Shown: piece by piece, positions 17,149 to 25,558 of the stretch | Layout: every line of letters starts with the position of its first letter | How positions within the stretch are numbered: position 1 is the first letter of the stretch | Made by a program: the position numbers and the translations under genes | Origin: Clostridium estertheticum | GTDB taxonomy: Bacteria > Bacillota > Clostridia > Clostridiales > Clostridiaceae | Direction of reading: 5' to 3' | DNA: 64,000 nucleotides | Assembly (NCBI RefSeq): GCF_011065935.2 | Contig: NZ_JAAMNH020000001.1 | Span: 4,361,001 to 4,425,000, forward strand | Notes under the pieces: generated by a model | Database searches by the model: none | The model's input: only the letters and a program-made list of their open reading frames with translations | What the model was told of the DNA's origin: nothing

Positions 17149-17590
17149 TTAAATCAAAGCGATACAGATTTTTCCTATATATTTTCTACTTAAAGCTAGA
17201 TCTTCACCTTGCTTATATCCCTTTGGTATTCGTAACTTCACAATGCTTTTTCCATCTTTCTCAAGAGTAAGATTTTTTTCAGTAAACTCAAACATTTCTT
17301 CTAAAATCCCCTGTGGAAACTCCTTCATGCCAATATGAAAGAAATCTTCTCCACTTTCTTCACCTTCAGCACTTACAACCGATATTATCTTTCTATTTTG
17401 CTCCCAAATACAATTGTACTTTCCCATTTTTCAATAGAAACTTCATTCATTATTCTAGCCATAGATTTTGAAAAGTTCCAACGCTCAATTGTCCAATTAC
17501 GCCCTTTTCCAATAGTTTTAAATGTATCCACTAAAAAATCTCTTACTCTTATAAAATCATTTGCTTCATATTTTTAAAATTTATATTCAT
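17149..17590 (-). pseudogene. Broken GNAT-type acetyltransferase
   Basis: An ATG at 17590 with GGAGG upstream begins MNINFK, but the family-like continuation KYEANDFIRVRDFLV lies in another frame after a run of A, as if one A were lost. That frame continues through NWTIERWNFSKSMARIM to KWESTI, then homology jumps to a third frame (CIWEQNRKIISVVSAEGEE). The product also ends early, at about 145 residues, soon after IPKGYKQGEDLALSRKYIG, so much of the acetyl-CoA domain is missing. Two frameshifts plus a lost 3' end make a pseudogene likely; a sequencing error could explain at most the homopolymer shift. Confidence 0.7.
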
Positions 17591-17635
17591 AAACTTGCCT
17601 CCAATTATATTTTTTTATTTAATTGATTTAATTTG

Positions 17636-18538
17636 CTAATCCTCTTTTATAAAAGTTAAAATCTTATATTTATTAACAGGCTCTAATGATTTATATAGAA
17701 AGTTTGCAGTAAAGGGCTCTGCTCCAGTATCTATATAAACCATGTTGATTCCCCCATTCTTCAATCTTGAAAACACATTACTTAACATTGCTTTAGCTAG
17801 TCCTTTACCTTGAAAATCAGGATGTGTTCCAACAGGATCAATTTCTGCCATCTTATTTTTCCAGTCAGGCCATACCGTGCAAAATGAAGTACACTGTTCA
17901 TCTGGTGTCATTATGATAATATTCCAATCATAATAATAACCAGGTGCCTGCGACTTAGTTTTAAACCGTTGTTTACTTGAACCCGCATGAGGAAAAGTAG
18001 CATCTTTAGTTGTAAAAAACGTATCAAAATCTTTTAATTCTGATAATGAACTCACTCGAAACCCTTGTTTTAACTGTGTCTTTGGTAATGCTCGCGACAT
18101 GTCATATGCATAAATATTTTTCGAATGACACTTATAGTGAAAACCAGCCGATTTTAAGTTCTCAATTCTATGAGTATCTTCCTCTAATGCAAAGGTTGTC
18201 CGATTTCCTGCATGTCTGTTATTTATCCATTGAATAATATCTTTTTCCACTTCTCTATAATTAGGATTCACTTGAATGTGAAATTCCTCTTCTCCATATT
18301 CTGAAATACAAAACCCAACTAGTTTCCCATTATTGCTACGCCACAATCTTACCTTGTCTGATAATATTTTTATATCCTCTTCAGATCTATTGAAATTGTG
18401 TGCATAGTGCCAATTCTGAAATCGGCTAAAAAACCAATTAATAGGTGCACTATTGTGGGAATAGCTATCAATTAATAAACTTTGCATTTCTTTTAGCTCA
18501 TTATCTGTATGTGTATATTTACAAGAATTATATTTCAT
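17636..18538 (-). CDS. GNAT family N-acetyltransferase (tandem domains)
   Basis: A 300-residue protein with two GNAT-like halves. The second (about 155-300) holds the acetyl-CoA pyrophosphate loop in HPDFQGKGLAKAMLSNVF and the strand MVYIDTGAEPFTANFLYKSL; the first (about 1-145) is degenerate, as usual in tandem GNATs. The substrate is unknown. GGAGAAGATAAATC lies before the ATG. Its neighbours are a GNAT pseudogene downstream and another GNAT upstream, an accessory cluster of acetyltransferases. Confidence 0.82.
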   Translation of the reverse strand: MKYNSCKYTHTDNELKEMQSLLIDSYSHNSAPINWFFSRFQNWHYAHNFNRSEEDIKILSDKVRLWRSNNGKLVGFCISEYGEEEFHIQVNPNYREVEKDIIQWINNRHAGNRTTFALEEDTHRIENLKSAGFHYKCHSKNIYAYDMSRALPKTQLKQGFRVSSLSELKDFDTFFTTKDATFPHAGSSKQRFKTKSQAPGYYYDWNIIIMTPDEQCTSFCTVWPDWKNKMAEIDPVGTHPDFQGKGLAKAMLSNVFSRLKNGGINMVYIDTGAEPFTANFLYKSLEPVNKYKILTFIKED

Positions 18539-18611
18539 GATTTATCTTCTCCTTTAAATCATTACCTTCGGCGCTGTTATTAATGACTTCAGAAGGGAAT
18601 TTCAATTTCCA

Positions 18612-19166
18612 CTAACTCTTACTTTTTTCTATTGAATACATCAGTTCACCATCATATGAACTATCTTTTGCTTCTTCATCCTCTATTACATATTCAAAAA
18701 TCATTCCCATCTTACCCAACACTCTTTTTGAAACTTCATTATCTCTATTCACAGTTGCAACTATCTTATCAATATTCATATTTCTAAAACTATATTCAAT
18801 AATGGATTTTCCAATTTCCGTTGCATATCCCTTTCTATAACATTCTTCAAACAACCCATAGAATATTTCATTTTCAGTTGTATTATACGAAAGTGGAAAT
18901 AATCCAACAAATCCTACGCATTCATTGTTATCTTTTGAGATTACTAATAAAAGAAATCCTTTAAAATCAAAAGCTGTACTTTCTTTATACCTATTTAATA
19001 TCCTTTTCATTAATTCTTCACATTCAGTTAGAGTTCTTTCTTTCGCAAATGGAACGTACCTCATTATCTCTTCATTATTTACTATTCTATACAATTGACT
19101 AAGGTCATTCTTTGTAAAATTTCTAATTACTAAGTGCTCTGTCTCTATTTTTACATTTTCATACAT
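18612..19166 (-). CDS. GNAT family N-acetyltransferase (RimJ/RimL type)
   Basis: A 184-residue acetyltransferase of the Acetyltransf_3 type: TEHLVIRNFTKNDLSQLYRI at the start, the acetyl-CoA loop around YGLFEECYRKGYATEIGKSI, and VNRDNEVSKRVLGKMGM near the C-terminus, the usual RimJ/L signature. It may modify a ribosomal protein, an amino acid or an antibiotic; nothing in the context decides. Its ribosome site GGAGGGAGGAG lies inside the fossil end of the upstream ParB-like pseudogene. Confidence 0.86.
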   Translation of the reverse strand: MYENVKIETEHLVIRNFTKNDLSQLYRIVNNEEIMRYVPFAKERTLTECEELMKRILNRYKESTAFDFKGFLLLVISKDNNECVGFVGLFPLSYNTTENEIFYGLFEECYRKGYATEIGKSIIEYSFRNMNIDKIVATVNRDNEVSKRVLGKMGMIFEYVIEDEEAKDSSYDGELMYSIEKSKS

Positions 19167-19169
19167 ACT

Positions 19170-19469
19170 TTAAACTCCTCCCTCCTCATTAATGCACCAA
19201 TCAACACATATCTGGTAAGCATCCCAATCCAAATCATCTTAATCCCAATATACTTTTATCTCATTAATCCCGTTTATATATGCTGCATATGCTCTTGTAT
19301 GCCCATCTGTAAAAATTATTTTGTTATTTAATTTTTTTATAGGTATTGCCTCATAACTATTAATATCTTCTGGCTTGAACCAGCTTAAAACCTTTTGTAA
19401 CTTCATTGAATTTACATATAATTGACTTGGTTGTATCTCATATAAATTCATTATTATCTCTTTGTTCAT
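19170..19469 (-). pseudogene. ParB/sulfiredoxin-like protein with a premature stop
   Basis: The first 76 residues read MNKEIIMNLYEIQPSQLYVN, then IPIKKLNNKIIFTDGHTRAYA and NGINEIKVYWD, a ParB-N-like fold with the DGHTR motif known from longer clostridial proteins. A TAA (19239-19241) interrupts it, but the same frame continues sensibly for 22 codons (DDLDWDAYQICVDWCINEE) before a second stop directly upstream of the next GNAT gene. A GAA-to-TAA change would restore the first part; the remaining C-terminus is gone. The truncated N-terminal protein may still be made. Confidence 0.6.
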
Positions 19470-19587
19470 ATTAATCTCTCCCCTTTATGCTATGTGGGCA
19501 TTTAATATTTTTTTGTTATTTACTAAAACATTACTTGTAAATTTATAAATTTAAAAACCATCTAATTTAAAATATTTGTAAAGTTTA

Positions 19588-19600
19588 TTAACCGTCCCCT
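19588..19600 (-). repeat. REP-like copy (TTAACCGTCCCCT)
   Basis: One copy of the GGGGACGGTTAA repeat family, read on the minus strand, immediately 3' of the hydrolase pseudogene. With the copy at 20063 it brackets that pseudogene in inverted orientation. Confidence 0.75.
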
Positions 19601-19610
19601 AATTTATAAC

Positions 19611-20062
19611 CTACTCCAATATAAATCTTAGTGCCCTCTCTAATTTATTATCCAAGTCTTCTGGATACCAGTGCCCTATTCCACCATTGATATAATATTC
19701 ATAAGAAACATCTAACTTTTTTAATATTTCCATCATTTCTTCTACAGCTTGCACTGGTACATCCTGTTCTTCGTCCATGAACACCCATTTAACATTTCTT
19801 TGAAGAGCTGATTTCACATTCTCTTCAGTAAAGGTTTTCGGTTTTATGAACATAAAGCAATTGCCCCTTTTATAGGAATTATATCAGATAATGCAATATC
19901 AATAGTCCCTATTGCTCCACCTGAAAATCCGCCAATTATAATATTTTCATCATCAATAGAATACTGCTTGGATATTTCATCATAACAAGCTTTAAACTCC
20001 TTATACAGTGTACTATTCTTCCAGTTCTCATAAGATCTCCCCCTAAAACTTCTCTCTTTTCT
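19611..20062 (-). pseudogene. Fragment of an alpha/beta hydrolase
   Basis: The C-terminal part of an alpha/beta serine hydrolase. One frame gives SYENWKNSTLYKEF and the nucleophile elbow IIIGGFSGGAIG, and ends KGAIALCS-stop near 19852. The next frame continues IKPKTFTEENVKSALQRN, then NGGIGHWYPEDLD with the catalytic His. The N-terminal half is absent: recognisable sequence stops at a GGGGACGGTTAAC repeat (20063). So there is one frameshift and a 5' deletion whose edge coincides with the repeat. Confidence 0.7.
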
Positions 20063-20159
20063 AGGGGACGGTTAACACCTTATTGTCTTTATTTCCAAAC
20101 TTTATAAATTTCAGAACAGCCTCTTAGTTAAAAACACAATATAATTGTTAACCGTCCCT
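20063..20159. repeat. Inverted pair of GGGGACGGTTAACA repeats
   Basis: AGGGGACGGTTAACA (20063-20077) and TGTTAACCGTCCC (20146 onward) face each other across about 70 bp with no coding potential. The right copy ends two bases before the serine hydrolase stop codon. The same motif flanks the Y1 transposase at 46.3-47.7 kb. Confidence 0.8.
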
Positions 20160-20161
20160 AT

Positions 20162-21598
20162 TTAGTTATTTTCACAAATTAACTTCTCTAATATTTTATT
20201 ACCTCTTATATTCTTAGGATTTAATTGGACTGATTTCCTATAACTCTCTATAGCTAATTCCTTATCACCACTAATTAAATATATTTCTCCCAAACTATCA
20301 TGTAGATTAGATGATTGTGGAAATATAACCACTGAGATTTTCAATAATTCAATAGCTTTTTTAATTCTTTTTCCCCCTAAAAGCCTATAAGCAAGAGAAT
20401 TAAATTCACCCTCAATAACCAAATATTCTTCAATAGAATTTTCTTTTATCTCATAATACTCTTTTACAGCTATTTCAAAATTATTATTAACCACCGTTTT
20501 TAGTATATGGTGAGCAAGCGAATCTTTTATACTCTCAACTTCATTGCCCAAAACTATATTCATAACATAGGAGCATATATTATTAAGATCTACATAATCC
20601 GAATTCGTCATCATAACTACTGCTGCTCCTATTTCAGGTAAAAGAACTAAGTTACTTAAAAATCCTGTATCACGACCACTATGAGATTTAACCTTAATCC
20701 CTTTGTATTCTCCTAGAAACCAAGCTAAGCCAACTTCTGATGTATATCCTCCCCAACCTGTAACTGCTTGAGCTCTCCAAAGTTCTAAGTAGCTTTGTGG
20801 TTCTAATATCTTAGCTCCCTTAAATCTTCCCTCCCCCATATTAGCAATTGCATAATTACATAATTCCACTACATTTGAGCATAATGTAGAACTTGGACCA
20901 TGTGCACGATTGTAGGGAAAAACTTCACTCACCCTTACTCTGTATCCTTCCTCTAAATCTAAAATGTGAGGAGTTGTGAGTAATTCTTTTGAAACTAATG
21001 GTTTTAAAAAGTTACTTTCTTTCATTTCAAGTACATTTAAAATGTTTTCTTTCATATAATCCTCAAAAGACACTCCAGAAACCTTTGCAATAACATCACC
21101 TAGTATTTCAAAAGCAATGTTGCTGTAAGCAAACTTTTCCCCAGGTTCCCACATCAATTCATATCCCTTTATATTTCTAACATACCTTTCTAATGCTCCT
21201 TCATCATATTGAGGTTTGTCCCATTCATAATCCTCTTCATCTGGCATACCTGATATATGGCTTAGCAACTGCCGAATAGTAATTTTCTTGTATCTATCAT
21301 CTTTAAGCTGAAAGTAAGTCAAATACTCAGTTAAGAGTGAATTTAACTTTATTTTTCCTTTCTGGACTAATTGCATTATTCCTGTAGCTACAAAGGTCTT
21401 TGATACTGATGCCATGTGAAATAATGAGTACTCATTTATGGGTTCTTTAGTTTCAATATTCTTTGCTCCAAAACCTTTTGTATAAATAACTTCATTATCA
21501 TAAACCACACCTACTGCTAAACCTGGAATAATGTTTTTACTCATAAATTCCTTAAGTACCTTATCCAAGTTTTCTATTATTTGATTTTTCATTTCCAC
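20162..21598 (-). CDS. Serine hydrolase, beta-lactamase class C/esterase family, with TPR tail
   Basis: The N-terminal about 350 residues form a penicillin-binding/class C beta-lactamase fold with SVSK (SxxK nucleophile) in HMASVSKTFVATG, the YSN motif in FAYSNIAFEI and HSGRD in place of KTG. The last about 80 residues contain TPR-like helices (LHDSLGEIYLISGDKELAIE). There is no signal peptide, so it is probably a cytoplasmic or non-classical esterase or peptidase, not a secreted beta-lactamase. Start is GTG with GGAGAGATAATT upstream; 478 residues. Flanked by REP-like repeats on both sides. Confidence 0.82.
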   Translation of the reverse strand: MEMKNQIIENLDKVLKEFMSKNIIPGLAVGVVYDNEVIYTKGFGAKNIETKEPINEYSLFHMASVSKTFVATGIMQLVQKGKIKLNSLLTEYLTYFQLKDDRYKKITIRQLLSHISGMPDEEDYEWDKPQYDEGALERYVRNIKGYELMWEPGEKFAYSNIAFEILGDVIAKVSGVSFEDYMKENILNVLEMKESNFLKPLVSKELLTTPHILDLEEGYRVRVSEVFPYNRAHGPSSTLCSNVVELCNYAIANMGEGRFKGAKILEPQSYLELWRAQAVTGWGGYTSEVGLAWFLGEYKGIKVKSHSGRDTGFLSNLVLLPEIGAAVVMMTNSDYVDLNNICSYVMNIVLGNEVESIKDSLAHHILKTVVNNNFEIAVKEYYEIKENSIEEYLVIEGEFNSLAYRLLGGKRIKKAIELLKISVVIFPQSSNLHDSLGEIYLISGDKELAIESYRKSVQLNPKNIRGNKILEKLICENN

Positions 21599-21670
21599 AA
21601 TTATCTCTCCTTCTCCTATTTGAATTTCGAATTATTCTTGTAACCTGTTATTTTGCAAACTTCAAATAAT

Positions 21671-21684
21671 TGTTAACCGTCCCC
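21671..21684 (-). repeat. REP-like copy (TGTTAACCGTCCCC)
   Basis: Complete 14-base copy of the dispersed repeat, upstream of the serine hydrolase start, in the same orientation as the copy at 20146. Confidence 0.78.
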
Positions 21685-21773
21685 AATGATTTTTGCCCTC
21701 CCTTTCTGCAAAAAAATTAAGGACATAGATAAACATTCATTCATCTACATCCCTAAGAATTCTTAATATCTAT

Positions 21774-21790
21774 GTTATATATACCAATTG
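21774..21790. promoter_or_regulatory. Orphan NagR-type operator-like site
   Basis: GTTATATATACCAATTG differs at one base from GTTGTATATACCAATTG in front of gntR at 43247. The nearest gene it could control is the serine hydrolase, about 175 bp downstream on the minus strand. The match may be chance in AT-rich DNA. Confidence 0.35.
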
Positions 21791-22344
21791 TGCATCTCTA
21801 CTAATTAAGTATCTCTACCAATTGACTTAACATAAATACTAAAAATAAAAAGCTGTGTTATCAAAGACAACACATCCTAAACTTCAAATTATTATAAAGT
21901 GCGTTTGACTAATTTTGTACTTGTCTTCATAAAGGCATATAAACCCTTCTATGAACAACTCTACAGTAATTATCTAGCCAAATATGTTTAACTAAAATAT
22001 AGTCTATAAAACACTCACTTAATATTAATGAAAATTAAAGGTTTGTAATTGATGTTGATTCATATCTATATAATTAAAATCTAAAAAATCTAAATCATAT
22101 AACCCTGAATATATTTAAATTTTAGTATGCAATTGATTTTTTTATTGCAACACAAATAAACTTAATATAACTGTGGTTATAAGTATTTTGTTATGATTTT
22201 TTATTGTTTGATTTTAAACTTATTAGACTAGACTCAACATAATCATTATATATACCCCTCTTATTTCTCATTATTTACATTGTATTATATATTTTTCCAT
22301 CAGTCAATGATTTACCGATTTAATCTCAATAGCGGCTCTAATAG

Positions 22345-23391
22345 TTAATTTATCATTTTAAAATCAGAATCTAAATTATCCAATTGAGTCTTCCACTTTG
22401 ATGATTTATAAACTTTATTGTCTGTAGTTACCACCAGGCATGAGACACCGGAAAGACTATCAATAATTTTTAATCCTTTATCTACCCCAGATACAAAAGT
22501 AACTTTTGTAAGAATGTCTGCAAGCATATTACAATCAGGAATACTACTGTCTATAATTATGGTATCGCTCATAACTCCAGCATCTGCTGGGTATCCAGTA
22601 TATGGATTCAATATATGATGATAGCGCTTTCCATCTTTTATAAAAAATCTTTCATAATCTCCAGATGTAGAAAGTGCATTTTGAGACATCTTAATTATAC
22701 CAGTATATGCAGCATTTCTTTCTTTTCTTGGGTGTTGAATTCCAATGGCCCATAATGTCTTATCAGGCTTTTCTCCCATTGTATATATAGAACTTCCACC
22801 AAGATTTATAATGGCGCTCTTAATTTTATATTTTTTAAAAACTTTTACAACCTCATCTGCAGTGAAACCCTTAGCAACGCCTCCAAGATCTATAGACATA
22901 CCTGGTTTCATTAGCTTAACACTACTATTTGCATCATTTATGCTGATGTCCTTATAATTTACAAGTGCTATTTTTTCTTTGATTTCAGAGGCAGTTGGAA
23001 TCCTCTCATCCTTTGTACCAATTCCCCAAAGCTTTATAAGTGGACTTACTGTTATATCGAAGTACCCAGCTGTAAGCTTAGAGTATTCTAGTGAGGTTTT
23101 TATAATCTTAATAATCTCAGGATGTACCTTTACATATTCTTTTCCTGCAGCATCATTGATTTTATTAACATCACTGGTACTAATTGAAGAACTTGCTATC
23201 TGTTCAATTTCATCTACTCTTTTATAAGCTTCCTCTATGGCTTTATTAGCCTTAGAACCATAGACTATTAAATGCATAGCGGTATCCATTTTAATAGCTT
23301 CTTTGTCAATCTTCTGGTCTTGTTTTGAACATGCAACCATTGGTATGATTAAAAGCATACACAGTCCCAGAGCGAATATCTTTTTTATCAT
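22345..23391 (-). CDS. apbE: FAD:protein FMN transferase
   Basis: Transfers FMN from FAD to a threonine of target proteins such as RnfG/RnfD or NqrC-type subunits, outside the membrane. The 348-residue product has a lipoprotein signal ending in the lipobox MVAC (Cys about residue 21). Family motifs include SGDYERFFIKDGKRYHHILN, PYTGYPA and the Mg-binding region around MSIDLGGVAKGFTADEVV. The ATG has a GGGGGG site upstream. It stands alone; no Rnf/Nqr genes are in the window. A typical length and complete motif set suggest it is functional. Confidence 0.94.
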   Translation of the reverse strand: MIKKIFALGLCMLLIIPMVACSKQDQKIDKEAIKMDTAMHLIVYGSKANKAIEEAYKRVDEIEQIASSSISTSDVNKINDAAGKEYVKVHPEIIKIIKTSLEYSKLTAGYFDITVSPLIKLWGIGTKDERIPTASEIKEKIALVNYKDISINDANSSVKLMKPGMSIDLGGVAKGFTADEVVKVFKKYKIKSAIINLGGSSIYTMGEKPDKTLWAIGIQHPRKERNAAYTGIIKMSQNALSTSGDYERFFIKDGKRYHHILNPYTGYPADAGVMSDTIIIDSSIPDCNMLADILTKVTFVSGVDKGLKIIDSLSGVSCLVVTTDNKVYKSSKWKTQLDNLDSDFKMIN

Positions 23392-23535
23392 CTGTTCCCC
23401 CCCCTAAATGAATTATTTGTAAAATATCTATCAATATTTTACCATACTTTTTATTTAAAAAAAATAGTAACAAGTACTATTTTATTTAATCAAACCCACC
23501 ACGTGATTAAAATTATTAGCTCATGCTGGGCGCAC

Positions 23536-23610
23536 AAAAAAAACAGCATAATGAAAAATTATACTGTTTTTGTAATCAAACTGAGGCATTCCCTATAGGG
23601 AATGCCTCAG
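23536..23610 (-). terminator. Double terminator after the PTS gene
   Basis: Two hairpins in series on the minus strand: a perfect 13-bp stem CTGAGGCATTCCC/GGGAATGCCTCAG (23581-23610), then AAAACAGTATAAT/ATTATGCTGTTTT followed by eight T (23536-23572). The second is a strong intrinsic terminator. Confidence 0.88.
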
Positions 23611-23620
23611 TAGTAACATA

Positions 23621-25156
23621 TTATTTATCTAAACCCTTAGCTATAACTTCTTTAATTTCTGTTTTTATATGCTCTGCTCTTGTTCCGAATATTGCCTGAA
23701 TACTGTCACCAACTTCAAGAACACCAGCAGCTCCTAATTTCTTAAGTTGTGCTTTATCAACATTTTTAGCATCTTTAACACTTACTCGTAAACGAGTAAT
23801 ACAAGCATCTAAATTTGTGATATTTTCTTTTCCACCTAATGCTTTTAATACCTCTATTGCATGTTCTTGACCTTTAGGACTAGTTTTTACAGTACTTGCA
23901 TCTTCTTCTTCCACATCATCTTCACGACCTGGAGTTTTAAGATTCCATTTTCTTATAACAAAACGGAAGCCGAAGTAGTAAACTAATGCAAACACTAAAC
24001 CTACAGGGATTACTAACCACCAAGCTGTTCTATTTGGAATTACACCATATATTAAGTAATCTAAAAGTCCACCTGAGAATGACATTCCTATTTTAACATT
24101 TAAAAGTTGCATTGTCATAAAGGATAATCCTGCAAATATACAGTGAATTCCGAACAATACTGGTGCTACGAATAAGAATGAAAATTCAATTGGTTCTGTA
24201 ATACCTGTTAGGAAAGCAGTTAAAGCTGCTGATACCATAATACCAGTTACAAACACCTTCTTTTCAGGTTTTGCTTCATGAATCATTGCAAGTGCTGCTG
24301 CTGGAAGCCCAAACATCATAAATGGGTATTTACCAGTCATAAATGTACCTGCTGTAAATGGTACACCATCTTTTAACTGAGCCATGAATATAAGTTGGTC
24401 TCCGTTAACTAATTGACCAGCTTTGTTTATATACTCACCAAATTGATACCAAAATGGATTATAGAAAATATGATGTAATCCAAATGGGATTAATGCTCTT
24501 TCTATTACTCCAAATACAAAGGCTGCTAATGTTGGGTTAGCATCAATCATACTTCTCGAAAAAGTAGTTAAACCATTTTGGATTGGAGGCCATACAAAAC
24601 TCATTGCAATACCTATTGCAATTGCACATACTGCTGTAACTATAGGTACAAATCTCTTACCTGCAAAGAATCCGAGGTAAGAAGGTAATTCGATATTGTA
24701 ATATTTTTTATATAATTGCGCTGCTACGATACCTATTATAATACCGCCAAATACTCCTGTTTGAAGTGTTGGAATACCTAGTACACTTGCAAACTGTGGG
24801 TGTGTTCTGTTTATTAATTCTGGAGTAACACCAGCAACAATACCTAATGTTTTGTTCATTATTAAGAACCCAACTATTGCTGCAAGTCCTGCAACTCCTT
24901 CGCCATCAGCAAGGCCTACTGCAACTCCTACTGCAAATAACAATGCAAGGTTACCAAAAATAACATCTCCAGATTGTTCCATAATTTTAGCTACTAATTG
25001 GAACCAACCAGCATTAAACATCGGAATCTTTGTTAATATCTGTGGATTTTGAAACATGTTACCAAATCCAAGTAATAATCCTGCCGCTGGTAAAAGTGCT
25101 ACCGGAAGCATTAAAGCTTTTCCTACCTTTTGTAAAACACCAAAAGCTTTTTTCAT
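23621..25156 (-). CDS. ptsG: PTS glucose-type permease, EIICB
   Basis: Imports and phosphorylates a hexose, probably glucose (N-acetylglucosamine is the alternative). The EIIC domain (about 1-400) has about ten helices and contains GITEPIEFSFLFVAPVLF, the sugar-binding signature. EIIB (about 430-511) carries the phosphorylated cysteine in LDACITRLRV. No EIIA follows, so a stand-alone EIIA must serve it. The 511 residues are normal for a CB fusion. The leader contains a GlcT-type antiterminator and a terminator, which argues for glucose specificity. The start ATG has GAGAGGGG upstream. Confidence 0.9.
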   Translation of the reverse strand: MKKAFGVLQKVGKALMLPVALLPAAGLLLGFGNMFQNPQILTKIPMFNAGWFQLVAKIMEQSGDVIFGNLALLFAVGVAVGLADGEGVAGLAAIVGFLIMNKTLGIVAGVTPELINRTHPQFASVLGIPTLQTGVFGGIIIGIVAAQLYKKYYNIELPSYLGFFAGKRFVPIVTAVCAIAIGIAMSFVWPPIQNGLTTFSRSMIDANPTLAAFVFGVIERALIPFGLHHIFYNPFWYQFGEYINKAGQLVNGDQLIFMAQLKDGVPFTAGTFMTGKYPFMMFGLPAAALAMIHEAKPEKKVFVTGIMVSAALTAFLTGITEPIEFSFLFVAPVLFGIHCIFAGLSFMTMQLLNVKIGMSFSGGLLDYLIYGVIPNRTAWWLVIPVGLVFALVYYFGFRFVIRKWNLKTPGREDDVEEEDASTVKTSPKGQEHAIEVLKALGGKENITNLDACITRLRVSVKDAKNVDKAQLKKLGAAGVLEVGDSIQAIFGTRAEHIKTEIKEVIAKGLDK

Positions 25157-25188
25157 TTATATTCCCCTCTCTTTTGTGGCATGTTAGC

Positions 25189-25270
25189 AAAAATAAAAGG
25201 CATGAACAAAGTCATATTAATAGCTATATCTAAGTTTAGATATTAAACTATAATGACTTATGCTCATGCC
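25189..25270 (-). terminator. Leader terminator of ptsG
   Basis: On the minus strand GGCATGAGCATAAGTCAT pairs with ATGACTTTGTTCATGCC around a branched AT-rich loop and is followed by TTTTATTTTT. Its 5' arm overlaps the RAT sequence, so the two structures exclude each other, as in sugar-regulated antitermination. Confidence 0.85.
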
Positions 25271-25290
25271 TGATAATATCAGTAACACGC
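25262..25290 (-). promoter_or_regulatory. GlcT-type ribonucleic antiterminator (RAT)
   Basis: On the minus strand the 29 bases begin GCGTGTTACTGATATTATC and end AGGCATGAGC. The GTTACTG...CAGGC frame is the RAT core, and the outer GTGTTACTG/CAGGCATGAG form is, from memory, like that of Bacillus ptsG recognised by GlcT. No antiterminator protein gene is in the window. Confidence 0.8.
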
Positions 25291-25558
25291 AAATTTACTT
25301 ATTAAATTATTTTTCTCACTGTAAACTTTTACACATAAGCTTACACTCTAAACTTAATTAACATACTGATTACGTAATACAATCATAATATCACATATTA
25401 GTTTATATTTCAACATTTTTTTTAATGTTTTTAAATTTCTGTGGAGAATCTATGTTTTTGTATTAGATTTTAATATATTTTTCTGGTTATGGTTTGTTAA
25501 CCCTTTTGCTTATTTAATATATTTTATTTAAAAAAATTATCACATAATATGTTTTACC

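Larger units (their letters stand above)
21599..22344. other. Non-coding stretch with one repeat and one operator-like site
   Basis: About 750 bp, very AT-rich, with no reading frame or RNA structure that I recognise. It contains a GGGGACGGTTAACA copy (21671-21684) and a 17-bp site almost identical to the NagR-type operator of the amino-sugar operon (21774-21790). The rest (21800-22344) shows nothing beyond scattered weak dyads. It may be the remains of a lost gene. Confidence 0.5.

Noticed and set aside
20162..21598. Secreted beta-lactamase
   Set aside because: The SxxK and YSN motifs fit the fold, but there is no signal peptide and a TPR tail is present, so an intracellular esterase or peptidase is more likely.
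21721..21780. Hairpin-like repeat in the 21.7 kb spacer as an RNA gene
   Set aside because: The pairing (GGACATAGATA with TCTACATCC) is short and mismatched, and no known RNA pattern fits.
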